The translations under genes were made by a program, and so were the position numbers. 64,000 bases of DNA from Gigaspora margarita (lineage: Eukaryota; Glomeromycota; Glomeromycetes; Diversisporales; Gigasporaceae). Positions within the stretch are counted from its first letter, which is position 1; the number at the start of each line of letters is the position of its first letter. Below the pieces are notes generated by a model. The model did no database searches and was not told where the DNA came from. It saw nothing but the letters and a program-made list of their open reading frames with translations. Of the stretch, positions 24,327 to 34,932 are shown piece by piece. The stretch is from positions 211,170-275,169 of the forward strand of contig WTPW01000649.1 of assembly GCA_009809945.1 (NCBI GenBank), in the 5' to 3' direction.

Positions 24327-24657
24327 CAGAGACCCATAAAAAGTTTTTGTATTATACAAAATCTTTATTTGTGTTATTGCAAAAATTTGTATTAATTTGT
24401 AATAAAATATTAACTTTATATTAATTTGCGATTTGTTTCAGAAAACATCAAAAATTACTTAAAAATTTTGTTCTAATCTTGCTCGTCTTTATGTTCATTC
24501 ATTTTCTCTTTTAGAAACTTAATTAAGCACATTATCAGACATTATTAGCCAATCAAATTTATAGAATACACGTGAATTTTACCTTTAGAAATTTGTTTTA
24601 ATTTGCGTAATCAATCTAAATTTGCATTAGTTTGTATTAATTTGTAATGGGTCTCTG
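24327..24657. mobile_element. hAT-like MITE nested in the Tigger element, 8-bp duplication
   Basis: The termini CAGAGACCCAT and ATGGGTCTCTG are perfect 11-bp inverted repeats. The flanks are ACCAGAGT at 24319-24326 and 24658-24665, an exact 8-bp duplication. The interior repeats TTTGTATTAATTTGTAAT. Confidence 0.9.
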
Positions 24658-25329
24658 ACCAGAGTAGCCACTAATTTATAGATCATGTGGGTAGTGCACT
24701 GCAGCAATTTTTGCAGTTGTATTAGATCTACTGTATGTATGCTAGAAACTTTTGAGTCGTACGTATGTATGTATTAATATACACTGCAAATACTGTACTA
24801 TAACTGAATTATTTAAAGTTTTTGAATTTAATGCAAGAAGACTCAAATATAATTTATTATACATCTTAGTCAATGGGTCAAAACGTTGCACTATGTGAAT
24901 ACGAACGATCATACATGAATTTTGTTATGTGAAGGCCATGATCTCAGATAAGTAAAAATTGATTTCTTTGCATTTAAGTCTTCCTTTTATGCATGTATTT
25001 TATTTTTTCTATTAGTTACAACTATAGCAACCCAAAGGTCTACTGTATTATGCAATAAGAACAATCTTTCTTTAAGATCAGGCTTTAAGATAATCGCATT
25101 TTTTTTTCAAAAAAAGGTCAAAAAATACAATATCCATGAGTTTTTTTTTTAAAAAACCTATCCTTTATTTATAAAACTAGAAGTTTTCGATATCCCACCC
25201 AAAATAACATACAAGAAACAAAACTAAAGGAATAAAATTTAGGATGCAGTACTAGTATTCCAAAAAAAGATAAGAGGGAAGACTGCTTTTTAGTTTTTTT
25301 CTTTTTTAGATCTCCATTCTTTAAGCCTT

Positions 25330-27268
25330 TTTTATAATGCACTTAACTCATATTCATTAAATCCAATTCCAACATCAAAAGTTTTCTGATATCTTATAAC
25401 CTTCTCCAATGCTTCAATGGCCTTAGTCTGGGTTATTGGGGGTAGTGGTGGTTCACTATCGTTGTTATCATTGTCATCATCGTCATAATCAATAATCATC
25501 ACAAAATTCATCCAATACTGCTTTAATAATACCATTATCTGTTAATATGTCTTTGGTCACTATTGGCTGTTTCGTCATATAGATATATTCATTAATATTA
25601 CTTTCTAATTTTTGGGCCACCAGGTTGGTTTCAGATAAAAAATCACCAACTAGTATGGCAGCATCATTGACTTCAGGTATTTCATCTTCAGGTTCATCAT
25701 CCGATTTACTTTCTTCTAGTTCATTCATCTCTGGCATAATTCTGGTGGCCTTTTAGCAATTTCCAATAGTAACTTCACTAACTTCTCCTCAGGTATTAGA
25801 AATAAAATCAATGGCATTTTTTATGGTAAGTTTTCTACATTTTATAAAATTGTTAGTATAAAAATAGTTAAATACTGTATAAAGAAAAATTCTTACTTTT
25901 GATCTTTATTTTTTTCAAATTGGTTGAGCAAATAATGACAATATATATTTTTGTATTTTGACTTAAAACTTTTAATAATGCTAGCATCCATGGGTTGAAG
26001 GTGGGCAGTTGTAAGTGGCAGAAGATAATATACAATAACATTTGTAAAGCAAAGCTTGTTTGAAAATTCGTCTTGATTGGCTAGAATTAGTTGAATTAGT
26101 TTCTTCTCATGCCCTTTCTCGTGCCTTTCCTCATGCTTTTCCTCATGCCTTTCCTCATTCCTTCCTTACGCCCTTTCTCACGCCCTTCCTCGTGAACTTT
26201 CTTGGGGTTGTTTGTAAATTTCTTCAATTTTTTTAGTAGAATCATCTATCTTTACAGTATCATCTTGAACTTCAGTTGGATTATTTGTTTCTGGAGCTGT
26301 GTGAGAGGATGCATTATTAACAAGTAGCAAAACCTGTCTACCTTGAATATGGAATCCTTTATTAATAAATTCTAGCTATTTTTCTCAGATGTCAGTTCTC
26401 ATCCATGCTTTTTTATTATTTCGATATATTACTGCCAGCTGCGATATATTTATTCTGTTAAAAGACTGTAGTTTTTTGGAGGTGCCAATGACTAGCAGAT
26501 ATAACTTATCAGATCCAGTTGAGTTAGAACAAAGCAATATGGTTACCCTAGTTTTGTCCTAACAAAAGAAATTTAAAAAAAAATTAATTTTTTGAATAAG
26601 GCAAAGCAAATTTTTCTTTTTTCTTTACCATCTTTTCTTCAGTTAACTTTTTTTTTTAGAAAGCGTTTGATTAGAAAGCAATCGGTAAAACAAGCCTGTT
26701 TTATCAGCATTGTAAATATCTTCTGGGTTATAGCGAGAGAGAAGTTCTTGTAGTTTAACACGTTCTGCAGATAAGGTTTCCAAGGGTGCACTTCTTCCCT
26801 CACCATGAATTACGTTTTTTAATCTATTACGTTTCTTAAATCTAAAAATCCATCCATTCGAAAATATAAGAGACTCCTCAGGTATGAAAAGTGCTTGTGC
26901 AAATTGATGACCTTTTTTTTATTAATAATTCTGATAGAATTAATTCTTCAGTCGTGACCTGTTCTACCTACATATTCATGGCAAGTTCTAACATTGGATA
27001 CTTTACAGAACGATGTCAAAAAGTATTTTCAGCTTGCAAGTCATCCTAAATTTGTTGATACTCATCAGTTTTTTTTTAGAATTTTTGAAATAGTTGACCT
27101 ATCAATTTTCAAATCAGAATAGCATGTAGCAAATTTATTTGCAATTTTATGTTGCTTATAGGATGGGTTCATTTTAGCAAAATCACATATTTCTTTTTTT
27201 TGTTTGTTGCTAATGTAACTACGTGATTTCTTAAGTACAGATTCAAGAGGCATAATACTTGCTTGCAT
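25330..27268 (-). pseudogene. Tigger/pogo DDE transposase, decayed
   Basis: The N-terminus (27268-27065) is a CENP-B-type helix-turn-helix: ISNKQKKEICDFAK, then KIANKFATCYSDLKIDRSTI and SKILK. The catalytic core reads YNADKTGLFYRLL (about 26680-26725; normally NADETG, so Glu is Lys), RVTILLCSNSTGSDKLYLLV, LLLVNNASSHTAP (normally DN, here NN) and LLPLTTAHLQPMDASIIKSF. The C-terminus (25737-25332) is an acidic tail, DEFCDD(D/N)n, then EALEKVIRYQ, split by a frameshift near 25490-25535. Stops and frameshifts make it non-functional. Confidence 0.85.
26106..26205 (-). repeat. Coding microrepeat in the transposase (HEERHEK-type)
   Basis: The plus strand has TCATGCCTTTCCTCATGCTT-type 15-bp units. 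On the minus strand they read HEERHEEKHEERHEKGHEKK or, after a frame change, EEGREKGRKEG. They lie between the LLLVNN box and the final LQPMD box, where the family has only a short loop. Confidence 0.7.
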
Positions 27269-27506
27269 AAAATTTTTAAAAAATAGTATGATATAGTATT
27301 TATTAGAAAATACCGAGAAGGTGGCATTATAGTATTTATCTTGGAGTTGGCAGTAATGACTTTATTTAAGAATACAGTATGGATTGTTATCTGCTTTATT
27401 TTATTGTTGATAAGTATGCATACATTAAAGGTACTAACCCGAATTATAGCTTTCTAACAAAGAAATAGCTATAGGTAGTCTTTGGAAGTTTGAATCACTT
27501 ACAATA

Positions 27507-27690
27507 GGACCCAATTTCAGACTTCAATAGAGGCATCTAGGGTGACCACCCCAAACCTGGGTCACATGATTGTATTTACAAACGATAGCTTTATTGTTTG
27601 TTTAAATCAATGAATTAAATAGAATAATATATATTGTATGAACTAAGTGACCCGAGTTTGGAATAGTCACCTCAACTTTAATATGTCTGA
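27507..27690. mobile_element. Inverted-repeat MITE nested in the Tigger element
   Basis: AGGGTGACCACCCCAAACCT with GGGTCAC (27539) pairs with GTGACCCGAGTTTGGAATAG with TCACCT (27645-27670). Pairing continues outward with TTTCAGAC at 27507 and GTCTGAAA at about 27690. Confidence 0.65.
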
Positions 27691-27803
27691 AAATTTACAC
27701 AATATAGCATTCATTTTTTTAGATCAATTTTGTCATGCAATCCTTATCTTTAGAAGCCTGATCCGCTAAATAATTGTCTTGAGTACTGTATTTTGAATAT
27801 ATG

Positions 27804-27896
27804 AATTAGAGTGCCCAGATTTATACTATTTTTAGGTTTTCATTGTTTGAACAATGATAAATCTCTGATATTGCATAAGTCTGGGCACTCTAATTT
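27804..27896. repeat. Hairpin, TTAGAGTGCCCAGA arms
   Basis: AATTAGAGTGCCCAGATTTA at 27804 pairs with CATAAGTCTGGGCACTCTAATT ending at 27895. The loop contains a smaller TTGTTTGAACAA palindrome. It is about 92 bp long, a minimal MITE or foldback. Confidence 0.65.
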
Positions 27897-28536
27897 GAAT
27901 ACACAATAATTTGCCAACTCGAAAATCAGAATAAATATTTGGACCAACTATGCCTTACTAACAAGTTGGTATTTATAATGTAATACTGTATTAGGTGGCA
28001 ACCCAGACGAAAAATAATACAAAACAGCTTTTGATATTATATATATATATCATATGGAATCTATTCGATAGCATACAATAAATATTACTATAACGATAAA
28101 AGTAAATTATTATATAATTTATAGAAATTAATAAATTTTTTTATAATTGTTTTATTGTAGTATATTTTTATTAATATACTTTACTAAAAAAAACCTCTAT
28201 ATAGTCACCTTTTGTTAGAAAAACACAATTGTGTCTATATAGAGTTTACCTCTATATTAATCACACTTCTATACAATCACACTTTTCTGTATCCTGAAGG
28301 GGTGACTATAGAGGGGGATGACTGTATTTGTTTTTAATTTAGATTTTAAAGATGTTTAATTTTTATGATACGTAAAAAATTACCAACATGGGACATATCA
28401 TGTGACTTTGTCTCCTATGATTGGTCAATTTTAAAAATTAAAAATTTAAAAATTTTTTAGCCAATCAAATTTTAGCAAATTAAAATATAAAAATCAAATT
28501 TTAGCCAATCAAAATTTAAGAAATCAAAAAGAGAGT

Positions 28537-28877
28537 TTGAAGAAGAGTGAACCCAGTGATGATTTCGAATTGTATCACCCTCGATATAATCACATCTATT
28601 TTTGATTGGCCAAAAAAGTAAACAAATATCAGGTGATGTTATGATCAATAATCTTTAACATAACATTAGGGTTAGGGTTAGGGTCAGTTTTTTGATATAG
28701 TTAGAAGGTCTTTTATATATAGATATCGCTTACACAAACTATTTGTTTGTTATGTGATTGATCCATTGATCCGTATCATCTGATTTTGTTTATGCTCTTT
28801 TGACCACTCAAAATTCTCAGGTGATTATATAGAGGGTGACACAATTCATGATCATCACTGGGTTCATTCTTCTTCAA
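28537..28877. mobile_element. Inverted-repeat element with internal TTAGGG repeats
   Basis: The arms TTGAAGAAGAGTGAACCCAG and CTGGGTTCATTCTTCTTCAA are inverted, continuing through TGTATCACCCTCGATATAAT and its inverse (about 28820-28840). Three TTAGGG units occur at 28667-28684. The subterminal TATATAATCAC-type motifs resemble those of the adjacent Tigger element. Confidence 0.7.
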
Positions 28878-28944
28878 GTGTCCCATCAAAAAATATTAAA
28901 ATTTAATATAAAATTTTTCAAAAAGTCACGGGAGTTAAGTTTTT

Positions 28945-29033
28945 AAGTGTCGTACACCATAAAAACATGCCAAAATATCACAAATTATGCAGTTGTTGAT
29001 ACCGAATTTCTACAAATTCTATGGTACACAGAC
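28945..29033. repeat. Short inverted repeat
   Basis: AAGTGTCGTACACCATA (28943-28959) pairs with TATGGTACACAGACA (29020-29034). About 60 bp separate the arms. Confidence 0.5.
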
Positions 29034-29139
29034 ATATTGTGAGTTTTTTTTAGGCTAAAATGAAGAGGTTGCTTACAGTTAGATCTAATTTTATTAATAA
29101 ATCATAAATCTATTAGATCTTCTAATCGATAATATATGG

Positions 29140-29238
29140 TAAAAAGAAAAAAAAATAAAAACAAAAAAAAATAAAAATAAAAATAAAAAAAATAAAATAA
29201 AAATAAAAAAAAAATAAAAATAAAAATAAAAAAAAACA
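29140..29238. repeat. (AAAAAT)n simple repeat
   Basis: Almost pure runs of A with single T residues every 4-7 bases. Confidence 0.95.
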
Positions 29239-29253
29239 AATAATCCGTCATTA

Positions 29254-29513
29254 GGCCACGCAAAACTAATTTTTCACATGGTGTTCCAAAATTCCGGTCG
29301 GCGGGTCGGATTTTTTTTTTAATCTACTGTAAATTAATAAGCTTATGTTCACATATAAGACCACGAGAAGTTAATTTTTCGGTTTGCATAACATGGAATC
29401 AGAAAATTTGGGATTTTTTTTCAGATCTATCGGGTAAACCGGAAAATTAAGGTCACCATCGGGCGACACCAGAGAAAAATTAAATAGCAAAACGGAATAA
29501 TTGGCACAATTGG
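29254..29513 (-). mobile_element. Truncated copy of a Harbinger/Tourist-like MITE
   Basis: It starts TTA-GGCCACGCAAAACTAATT and follows the inverse of the complete copy at 41933-42335: TCTACTGTAAATTAATA, GAATTAAGGTC/GAAAATTAAGGTC, ending at AATTGGCACAATTGG, where the homology stops. The second terminal repeat is missing. Confidence 0.7.
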
Positions 29514-29867
29514 AATTTTAAAAAAATTTCTTGATGTTACTTTGCGTGTTCTTATATCTCTATCATCTTAATTCATTGTTTACTTTTCAGAAGTTCCCAT
29601 ACTAATCTACATACTAATCTAAATGATATTATTTGCCTTGAATTACAACGCTCATTACCCTCCAACTGAAAATACAAATTATGTCTAAAATTTTGAATTG
29701 AATTATGTTAATTCTACCCGAGCAAAACTCTTACTAATGCAGTACGAATTTTCATTGGTAAAAGCGTAATACAAATTTTTATTGGTTAATGATTTTAAAA
29801 TTTTATATAATATAAATAAAAATAGATACACTAAGGCATGTCCTTCTGGACATGCACAGAAATTTTT

Positions 29868-30392
29868 CTGTGCCCTCCCTAGAGTTGGTGGTGCAGTTAT
29901 AATTCTATGGTGCACTACTGGTGCGCTAACAAACTTTCTGGTGCATGGCGCGTCATTGGGTGCACCACTGTATCGTATTGCTAGCTAACAACTTCATATA
30001 TTGGTTTTACCTCCAGAAATATAAAACTTAAGTTCGAATTAATTTCGGAAATTTCTTTACTTTTTAACTTGATCATGCTCTATTTTATGTTCATTCACTA
30101 TCTACATCGGAAACTCTCAGATCGGTTGAATTAACTGATATAACTTATCGTTACAGTTAACTTACTGTGATAGGTTACTATTAAGCCATTAGACAAAACT
30201 GATCCTATCCTTCGGAAGTCCCATCTGTAGTAATTCTCATGTCTTCCTAATATAAAGTAAATTCTAACATGATTGGCTCGCCACTATGCTCCATATTTAT
30301 ATTGGCGTGCTAGATGGAGCACCATATTGGTGCATCATTGGCGTCGCCAAGTACTTTGCCCCACCAACTCTAGCCCTCACCCTAGTTTACGC
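29868..30392. mobile_element. Inverted-repeat element rich in GGTGCA motifs
   Basis: CCCTCCCTAGAGTTGGTGGT (left) pairs with CACCAACTCTAGCCCTCACC (right). Short TGGTGCACCACTGGTGC-type words are repeated inside. Two adjacent small hairpins precede it: CATGTCCTTCTGGACATG and CACAGAAATTTTTCTGTG (29838-29872). Confidence 0.55.
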
Positions 30393-30420
30393 AATTTGGC
30401 AAATGACAATATCAATATCA

Positions 30421-30922
30421 TAATGTCATATGATAAAGATCATATTTTATATTACAGTATTAGGGTGTCCAGTATTATGCGATGCATCGCCATATTTAAG
30501 GAAAATTGCATAAAATGCACGTGGATGAGATGTGATTGGTGGAAAGATGTCAGACAGGTGAAAATTCCGAAAATTTCCGATGAAGAAATTCCGAAATATT
30601 CCGAAGATTTAGCATAATTGACAAAATCTAAATAAGAAATCGCATAATTCGCACCCATAGCATAATTTACATCGTATAATTCTGGTCACCCTATGTTTAT
30701 ATGATAAATAATCATATGTCATATGATAAAAATCATGTGTTTATATGATACAGAGTCATATGTCATATGATAAAAACCATATGCCTATGATAAAATTCTT
30801 ATGTCATATGATAAAAATCATATGCCTACGATAAAAATCATATGTCATATGATAAAAATCATATGCTATATGATACAGCATCATATGTGCCATATTTTTA
30901 TTATATGATACTATCATTATAT
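30421..30922. repeat. CATATGATAAAAAT minisatellite, split by a MITE
   Basis: Units of about 20 and 38 bp contain CATATGTCATATGATAAAAA with variants CATATGCCTATGATAAAA. The array starts at 30421, is interrupted by the MITE at 30461-30693 and continues to about 30922. Confidence 0.8.
30461..30693. mobile_element. hAT-like MITE, TAGGGTGTCCAG family
   Basis: The ends TAGGGTGTCCAGTATTATGC and ATAATTCTGGTCACCCTA are inverted, and ATTCCGAAA-type motifs fill the middle. It is the same family as 52512-52954, which has a perfect 8-bp duplication; here no clean duplication is left. Confidence 0.75.
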
Positions 30923-31149
30923 TTGCCGCCCAAATCCCAAACTATTATAGTTTGGGTTTGTCCGCGCCCAAATCCCAAACTCTGGTCAAACTATTTTCTC
31001 AAAAACTTTGTTAATAATTCTTATTTAAACAATTGATATATATTCTTATAGCTATATATAATATATTTAAGATTATTTGTTTGATTTAATTTTTTGTAAA
31101 TAACAATTGTTTTTTTTTGAGTTTTGAGTTTGTCCGGTTTGTCCGGCAA
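30923..31149. mobile_element. Inverted-repeat element, TTGCCG ends
   Basis: TTGCCGCCCAAATCCCAAAC at 30923 is imperfectly inverse to GTTTGTCCGGTTTGTCCGGCAA ending at 31149. A nested palindrome, CCCAAATCCCAAACT/AGTTTGGGTTTG, lies at 30928-30960. Confidence 0.5.
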
Positions 31150-31159
31150 GTATAACTAT

Positions 31160-32015
31160 CATATGATATTGTAATATGACAAGTCATGATCTTCCCCAGC
31201 ATCGCCACCAAAATTTTTCGTCACGGACAAAATTCTTTAAGTTCGTTAATGTTAGGGTTAGGGCCTATGTTAGGTTAAAGTTTAATGATATTAATGGTAA
31301 AATCGTTCAAGGAAAGCTTTTGTTAGTTTGCAGAAATAGGCTTCCTTTTCAGAATTTGCGTTATAAGCGATTTTTGATAAAGCGAACGTTTTGTTTTGGC
31401 TCTTCCTGATCGTGTTACGTTACACCAAGATGTGATTCGCTATTGGATAATTTCCACGTGATTGAAAATTTTGTTAGTGTTTTTTGGTGGGGATAACTAC
31501 CGACACAGCATTGTGTTTGTAATTCCCTTTGTTATGCTCAAAATTTCTTTTTAAATTATTATTCTATCGTTATTTATGTATTTCTTATTTTGGTATAATT
31601 TGTGGCATAGTCGGGTGATTGAAACACCCCAGTGATATTAAAACCCCAAGCAAGGAATTGAAACCCTCAGCGAGGATTGAAACCCACAGCGAGGGATTGA
31701 AACCCCAAACGAGGGATTAAAAACCCATACGCATTAAAATATATAAGGGTTTAGCTACAGCTTATGAAGAAGGAACGATTGTTAACGTTTGTTGATGGTT
31801 TTAGTATCGTTGTAATATTCTGATGTGTTGATTTAGAGAATCCTATAACCCGTAATTATGTATATTAGTCTATTGTTTTAAATCATTTGACCTTAATCAC
31901 TATTTGTTCACGATCGAAACTAAATTGGTTCAAAACCCTATCAAGCTCTCCCCCGATCGTAACACCTTTCTGCCTTTTTGGTGGCGATCCTACTACTTCA
32001 CATGACTTTGCACGA
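31160..32015. mobile_element. Inverted-repeat element of about 0.85 kb
   Basis: GACAAGTCATGATCTTCC and GCATCGCCACCAAAATTTTT (left) pair with TTTTTGGTGGCGATCC and CTTCACATGACTTTGC (right). A 77-codon frame at 31176-31409 begins in the left arm, so I regard it as non-coding. The element contains the ATTGAAACCC array. Confidence 0.5.
31617..31732. repeat. GAGGGATTGAAACCCC minisatellite
   Basis: Five to six contiguous ~20-bp units read GCGAGGGATTGAAACCCCAA with variants. Units are contiguous and degenerate; there are no unique spacers. Confidence 0.85.
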
Positions 32016-32067
32016 TTGCACAGCAAATACGTGATGTTTTACCAAGCATATCTGCTTTTATACATAG

Positions 32068-32272
32068 GTGTCTAAATTATTTTTTAAAAAAAGTAATTTC
32101 GCCAAACATTCGGCATTGCTAGTTTGTTTATATGAATTCCACAAAGTATCCATACTATCTAATGTATTTTGGTAACAATTAAGGAAATTAATTTCGCCAC
32201 TAAGGAAAATTGATTTCGACAGGCTAAATATCGAAATAATTTTTTTATTAAGAGGAGTAATTTAGACACCCA
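32068..32272. mobile_element. MITE with GGTGTCTAAATTA ends
   Basis: GGTGTCTAAATTATTTTTTA (32068) is inverse to TTAAGAGGAGTAATTTAGACACC (32272). Similar phrases, CATATCTGCTTTTATA and GTATATCTGCTTTATA, flank it, possibly a long duplicated target. Confidence 0.6.
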
Positions 32273-32344
32273 TGTATATCTGCTTTATAGTTCTAATAAA
32301 ATCAGTGATTATTACGATTATAATGATACCTGAATTATTAAAAT

Positions 32345-32805
32345 CAGGTTGTTATTTCTTCACGATTATATGATTTCCTTAAAAAAAATTTACATTCGCA
32401 AAGATTTAAACGCACGTATTTCATGAAATACTAGACGATTTTTTTTAACTATTTAATTACAGTTTGAATAATTAAACGCCCTCTACAACTTTATTTAGAA
32501 CTACAAAGGAGGTAAACATAGTGAAATATTCCAAAAATTAATTTTATTTTTTAAGAAATTATTTTATGAGATATTGCATTATGCTTGCATTCTTTGTATT
32601 TCTAGTAAAAGTTGTAGAGGGCATTAATACTATACTATTCTAACGGCGCCTGGTTATTAAAATCTGCCTAGTAGTTCATAAAATACATTTCACGATCATA
32701 AGTTTTTTCTGTGAAAAGATCGTATAATCGTGAAGATTTAAGCTATGTATCTCGTGAAATACTAGGCTAATTTTTTTAATACCTTAGAATTGTAAAAACG
32801 GCCTG
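32345..32805. repeat. Pair of related GTGAAATACTAG foldback repeats
   Basis: CACGATTATATGATTTCC to TTTCATGAAATACTAGACGA (32358-32440) and CGTGAAGATTTAAGC to CTCGTGAAATACTAGGCTAA (32718-32772) are homologous. In the second, CCTAGTAGTTCATAAAATAC (32669) is an inverted partner. The pair brackets the TTAA-flanked MITE. Confidence 0.5.
32472..32627. mobile_element. Short MITE flanked by TTAA
   Basis: ACGCCCTCTACAACTTT and AAAAGTTGTAGAGGGCAT are inverted, with a second block CTACAAAG/CTTTGTA. TTAA is present at 32472-32475 and 32624-32627. About 150 bp, non-coding. Confidence 0.65.
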
Positions 32806-32893
32806 TATGATCTTTGTTAGAAGCAATATCATGTAAATTTTTTATATATTTAGGTACGTGCAAAATCACGTGAATTGGCACGCGTCCGTAACG

Positions 32894-33449
32894 GGGACAG
32901 GGAATAATATCAATTTGTATCGATCATATATAAAACGATATTTTTAGGCCAAATCATAGGGAAATCGATATTTTTGCAAAATTTAACGCAGTGTAATAAT
33001 ATACACTCGGGCAAAATTAATAGTATCGTAAACTGCCGTATAAATAACCCCCACATATCAGACCCCTTATGAATTATATCCGGGTCTATAGTATGGGGTA
33101 AATTTTCTAGTTATGCAATATATATACTACTTTATATAAATTTCCATATATAAATTTTCCAGTTATCAGACCCGTACCCATACAAGAGACCCGGGGGTCT
33201 ATTAATAGGTTTTAAAATGGGCAAAATGTAACAGACCCGGGTCGTTATACGGCAGTTTACGGTACAATTCGGGCCAGGCAATATAAATTTGGCCAACTTG
33301 AACCGTCGAATTAGACCGTTACTGGTCACGTTATCTGTAACCGTTATACAAAATTTTGTATTCAGATTGGCCAATCATGGGTATATCAATATAAATCGAT
33401 ATATCGATAAATATTTGCAAAATTAAATCGATATTATTCTCCGTCCCTA
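32894..33449. mobile_element. Inverted-repeat element, GGGACAGGGAATAATAT ends
   Basis: GGGGACAGGGAATAATATCA (left) is inverse to CGATATTATTCTCCGTCCCT (right), and many AAATCGATAT words lie next to both ends. It hosts a second inverted-repeat element at 33006-33275. Confidence 0.65.
33006..33275. mobile_element. Nested inverted-repeat element
   Basis: CTCGGGCAAAATTAATAGTA and TCGTAAACTGCCGTATAAAT (left) pair with CGTTATACGGCAGTTTACGG and TACAATTCGGGCC (right). It also contains GACCCGGGTC-like words. Confidence 0.7.
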
Positions 33450-33468
33450 GCCCGTAGACGGTCCGCAC

Positions 33469-33686
33469 CAGTGTTGGCCGATGACCTATGTCATACCATT
33501 TTTTTCCCATATGACCTTGGTCATATAATCATATGATTTTTGGTCATAGTCATCTGGTCATATTAAATACTAATGAAAAAATCTTTACTATGATTCTTAC
33601 TATATTAAAAAAGGTCATAAGTCATATCAATCTTCGTTATGACCAAATGACCTATGACAGGTCATAAAGGTCATAGGCCAATACTG
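33469..33686. mobile_element. hAT-like MITE, CAGTGTTGGCC ends, 8-bp duplication
   Basis: CAGTGTTGGCCGATGACCTA is inverse to TAGGTCATAxxGGCCAATACTG in degenerate form. The flanks GTCCGCAC (33461-33468 and 33687-33694) are identical. The interior is built of GGTCATATGACC-like words. A related copy starts at 49231. Confidence 0.9.
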
Positions 33687-33929
33687 GTCCGCACATAAGT
33701 CATGTAAGTCATATGACATCATCGTCCAACACTGAGTTTACGAGTTTAATACAGGTCTAACATTTCTCATATATAGTAGCTCGACATAGACTGTCTAGGA
33801 TTTTACCATTGCAAATTAGCGGTACATTTGCCAAATTCACTGAATTTGTAGAATCTGAATTCCTATTGGTTCGCTTTATGGCATTACGGCATTTTTTTAT
33901 ATTTTCGGCATGCTGTTTCAAAATGCTTA

Positions 33930-34062
33930 AATGCGGAATTATTTTCGGCTGCCGAAAATAATTACGGTTGCCGAAAATAATTACGGCTTCGAAATAATTA
34001 CGGCTGCCGAAAATATATGGTTGTTGAAAATAATTTCGGCTACCGAAATAATTTAGAATAAG
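33930..34062. repeat. ATTACGGCTGCCGAAAATA minisatellite
   Basis: About seven ~20-bp units of TTACGGCTGCCGAAAATAAT occur, each with an internal CGGCTGCCG palindrome. An inverted partner (ATTTCGGCAGCCGTAATTAT) lies at 34505-34545. Confidence 0.85.
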
Positions 34063-34399
34063 GATGGCTCCAATCCTAAAAAGTCTTGGACTAGTTACGT
34101 ATTAATTTACACCCTGTCAACAACTAGTCCAATCCTAATAACTTCGGAAATTTAGAACGTGTTAGGATTACTTTTTTTTGATACATATACATGAATACAT
34201 ATGAACCGCTTAATTGGATTATTATGTACTGTATATCAATTGGTAAATTTTAGGACCACTAATGCATACTATATAGTAATTATTGAATTTAAAGCGGAAA
34301 TGATAATGTTTAATTAAAGCTTGGAGCCGGATTGCAAAATCCAGATATATCCACATATAAAAATATAATGGATATTCTTGAAAAGCGGTTGTGCTGGTT

Positions 34400-34480
34400 T
34401 TTGATAACTCCGAGACCATACTTTTTAGGGACCAGACCGGAACAGGACCAGACAAATCACTTACAGTAACATCCCTACTT
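34400..34480. repeat. Degenerate end related to the GGACCAG element
   Basis: TTAGGGACCAGACCGGAACA and GTAACATCCCTA resemble the ends of the large element at 61204-63617 (AGGGATATTACGGTCC, GGACCATAACATCCT). No complete copy can be delimited here. Confidence 0.35.
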
Positions 34481-34782
34481 ATTATTACCCGTTATATAAA
34501 TTGTTTATTGCCGAATTATTTCGGCAGCCGTAATTATTTTCGCCAATTTTTATTTACGGCAAGCCAAAAACCAAAAATAATTTAGGCACCCATCTATTGT
34601 TCGCTTTTTATTGATGATTTGAATTTGCAGAATTTGAGGCGTAGCTCATTGTTGGCCCAAAATCATTACCTTAAATCAAATTTCTGCCAAATAACATCAG
34701 TAGGCCGGTCGTATCAAACGTACAGTTATGTGCGAGAAATAACGGATAAAAATTGCAATTCTGACACCCTATTCAGACGGTG

Positions 34783-34932
34783 TATATGTTGTGTCCAATG
34801 ACAATTCAGTTCCGATTGTCAATTGGAACAGCCCAAATAAATTTAACCCAAACATCTTGGCTAAATTAATTTATTTTTCGGCCAGATTGACATTTGGAAA
34901 AAATGTCATTTGGGCACAACAGATATAAGATA
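34783..34932. mobile_element. Short inverted-repeat element
   Basis: TGTATATGTTGTGTCCAATG with ACAATTCAGTTCC is inverse to GGAAAAAATGTCATTTGGGC with ACAACAGATATA. About 150 bp, non-coding. Confidence 0.6.

Larger units (their letters stand above)
24097..28324 (-). mobile_element. Full-length pogo/Tigger-type DNA transposon (4.2 kb)
   Basis: The ends are 24-bp inverted repeats with one mismatch: CAGTCATCCTCCTCTATAGT at 24097 and the inverse of CAGTCATCCCCCTCTATAGT ending at 28324. TA dinucleotides flank both ends (24095-24096 and 28325-28326), as expected for the Tc1/mariner/pogo superfamily. CTCTATAGTCAC-like motifs are repeated in the subterminal 150 bp at each side, plausible transposase binding sites. 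The transposase is on the minus strand at 25330-27268. Several MITEs are nested inside. Confidence 0.9.

Noticed and set aside
28667..28684. Telomere (TTAGGG repeats; also near 19526, 31246, 58178)
   Set aside because: Only two to three units, all inside or beside MITEs and surrounded by unique sequence.
31617..31732. CRISPR-like array because of repeated ATTGAAAC words
   Set aside because: Units are contiguous, degenerate and about 20 bp; there are no unique spacers and no cas genes. The setting is eukaryotic transposon DNA, so it is a minisatellite.
33132..33374. An 80-codon minus-strand ORF
   Set aside because: It spans the right end of the nested inverted-repeat element and follows GACCCGGGTC words, not a gene.
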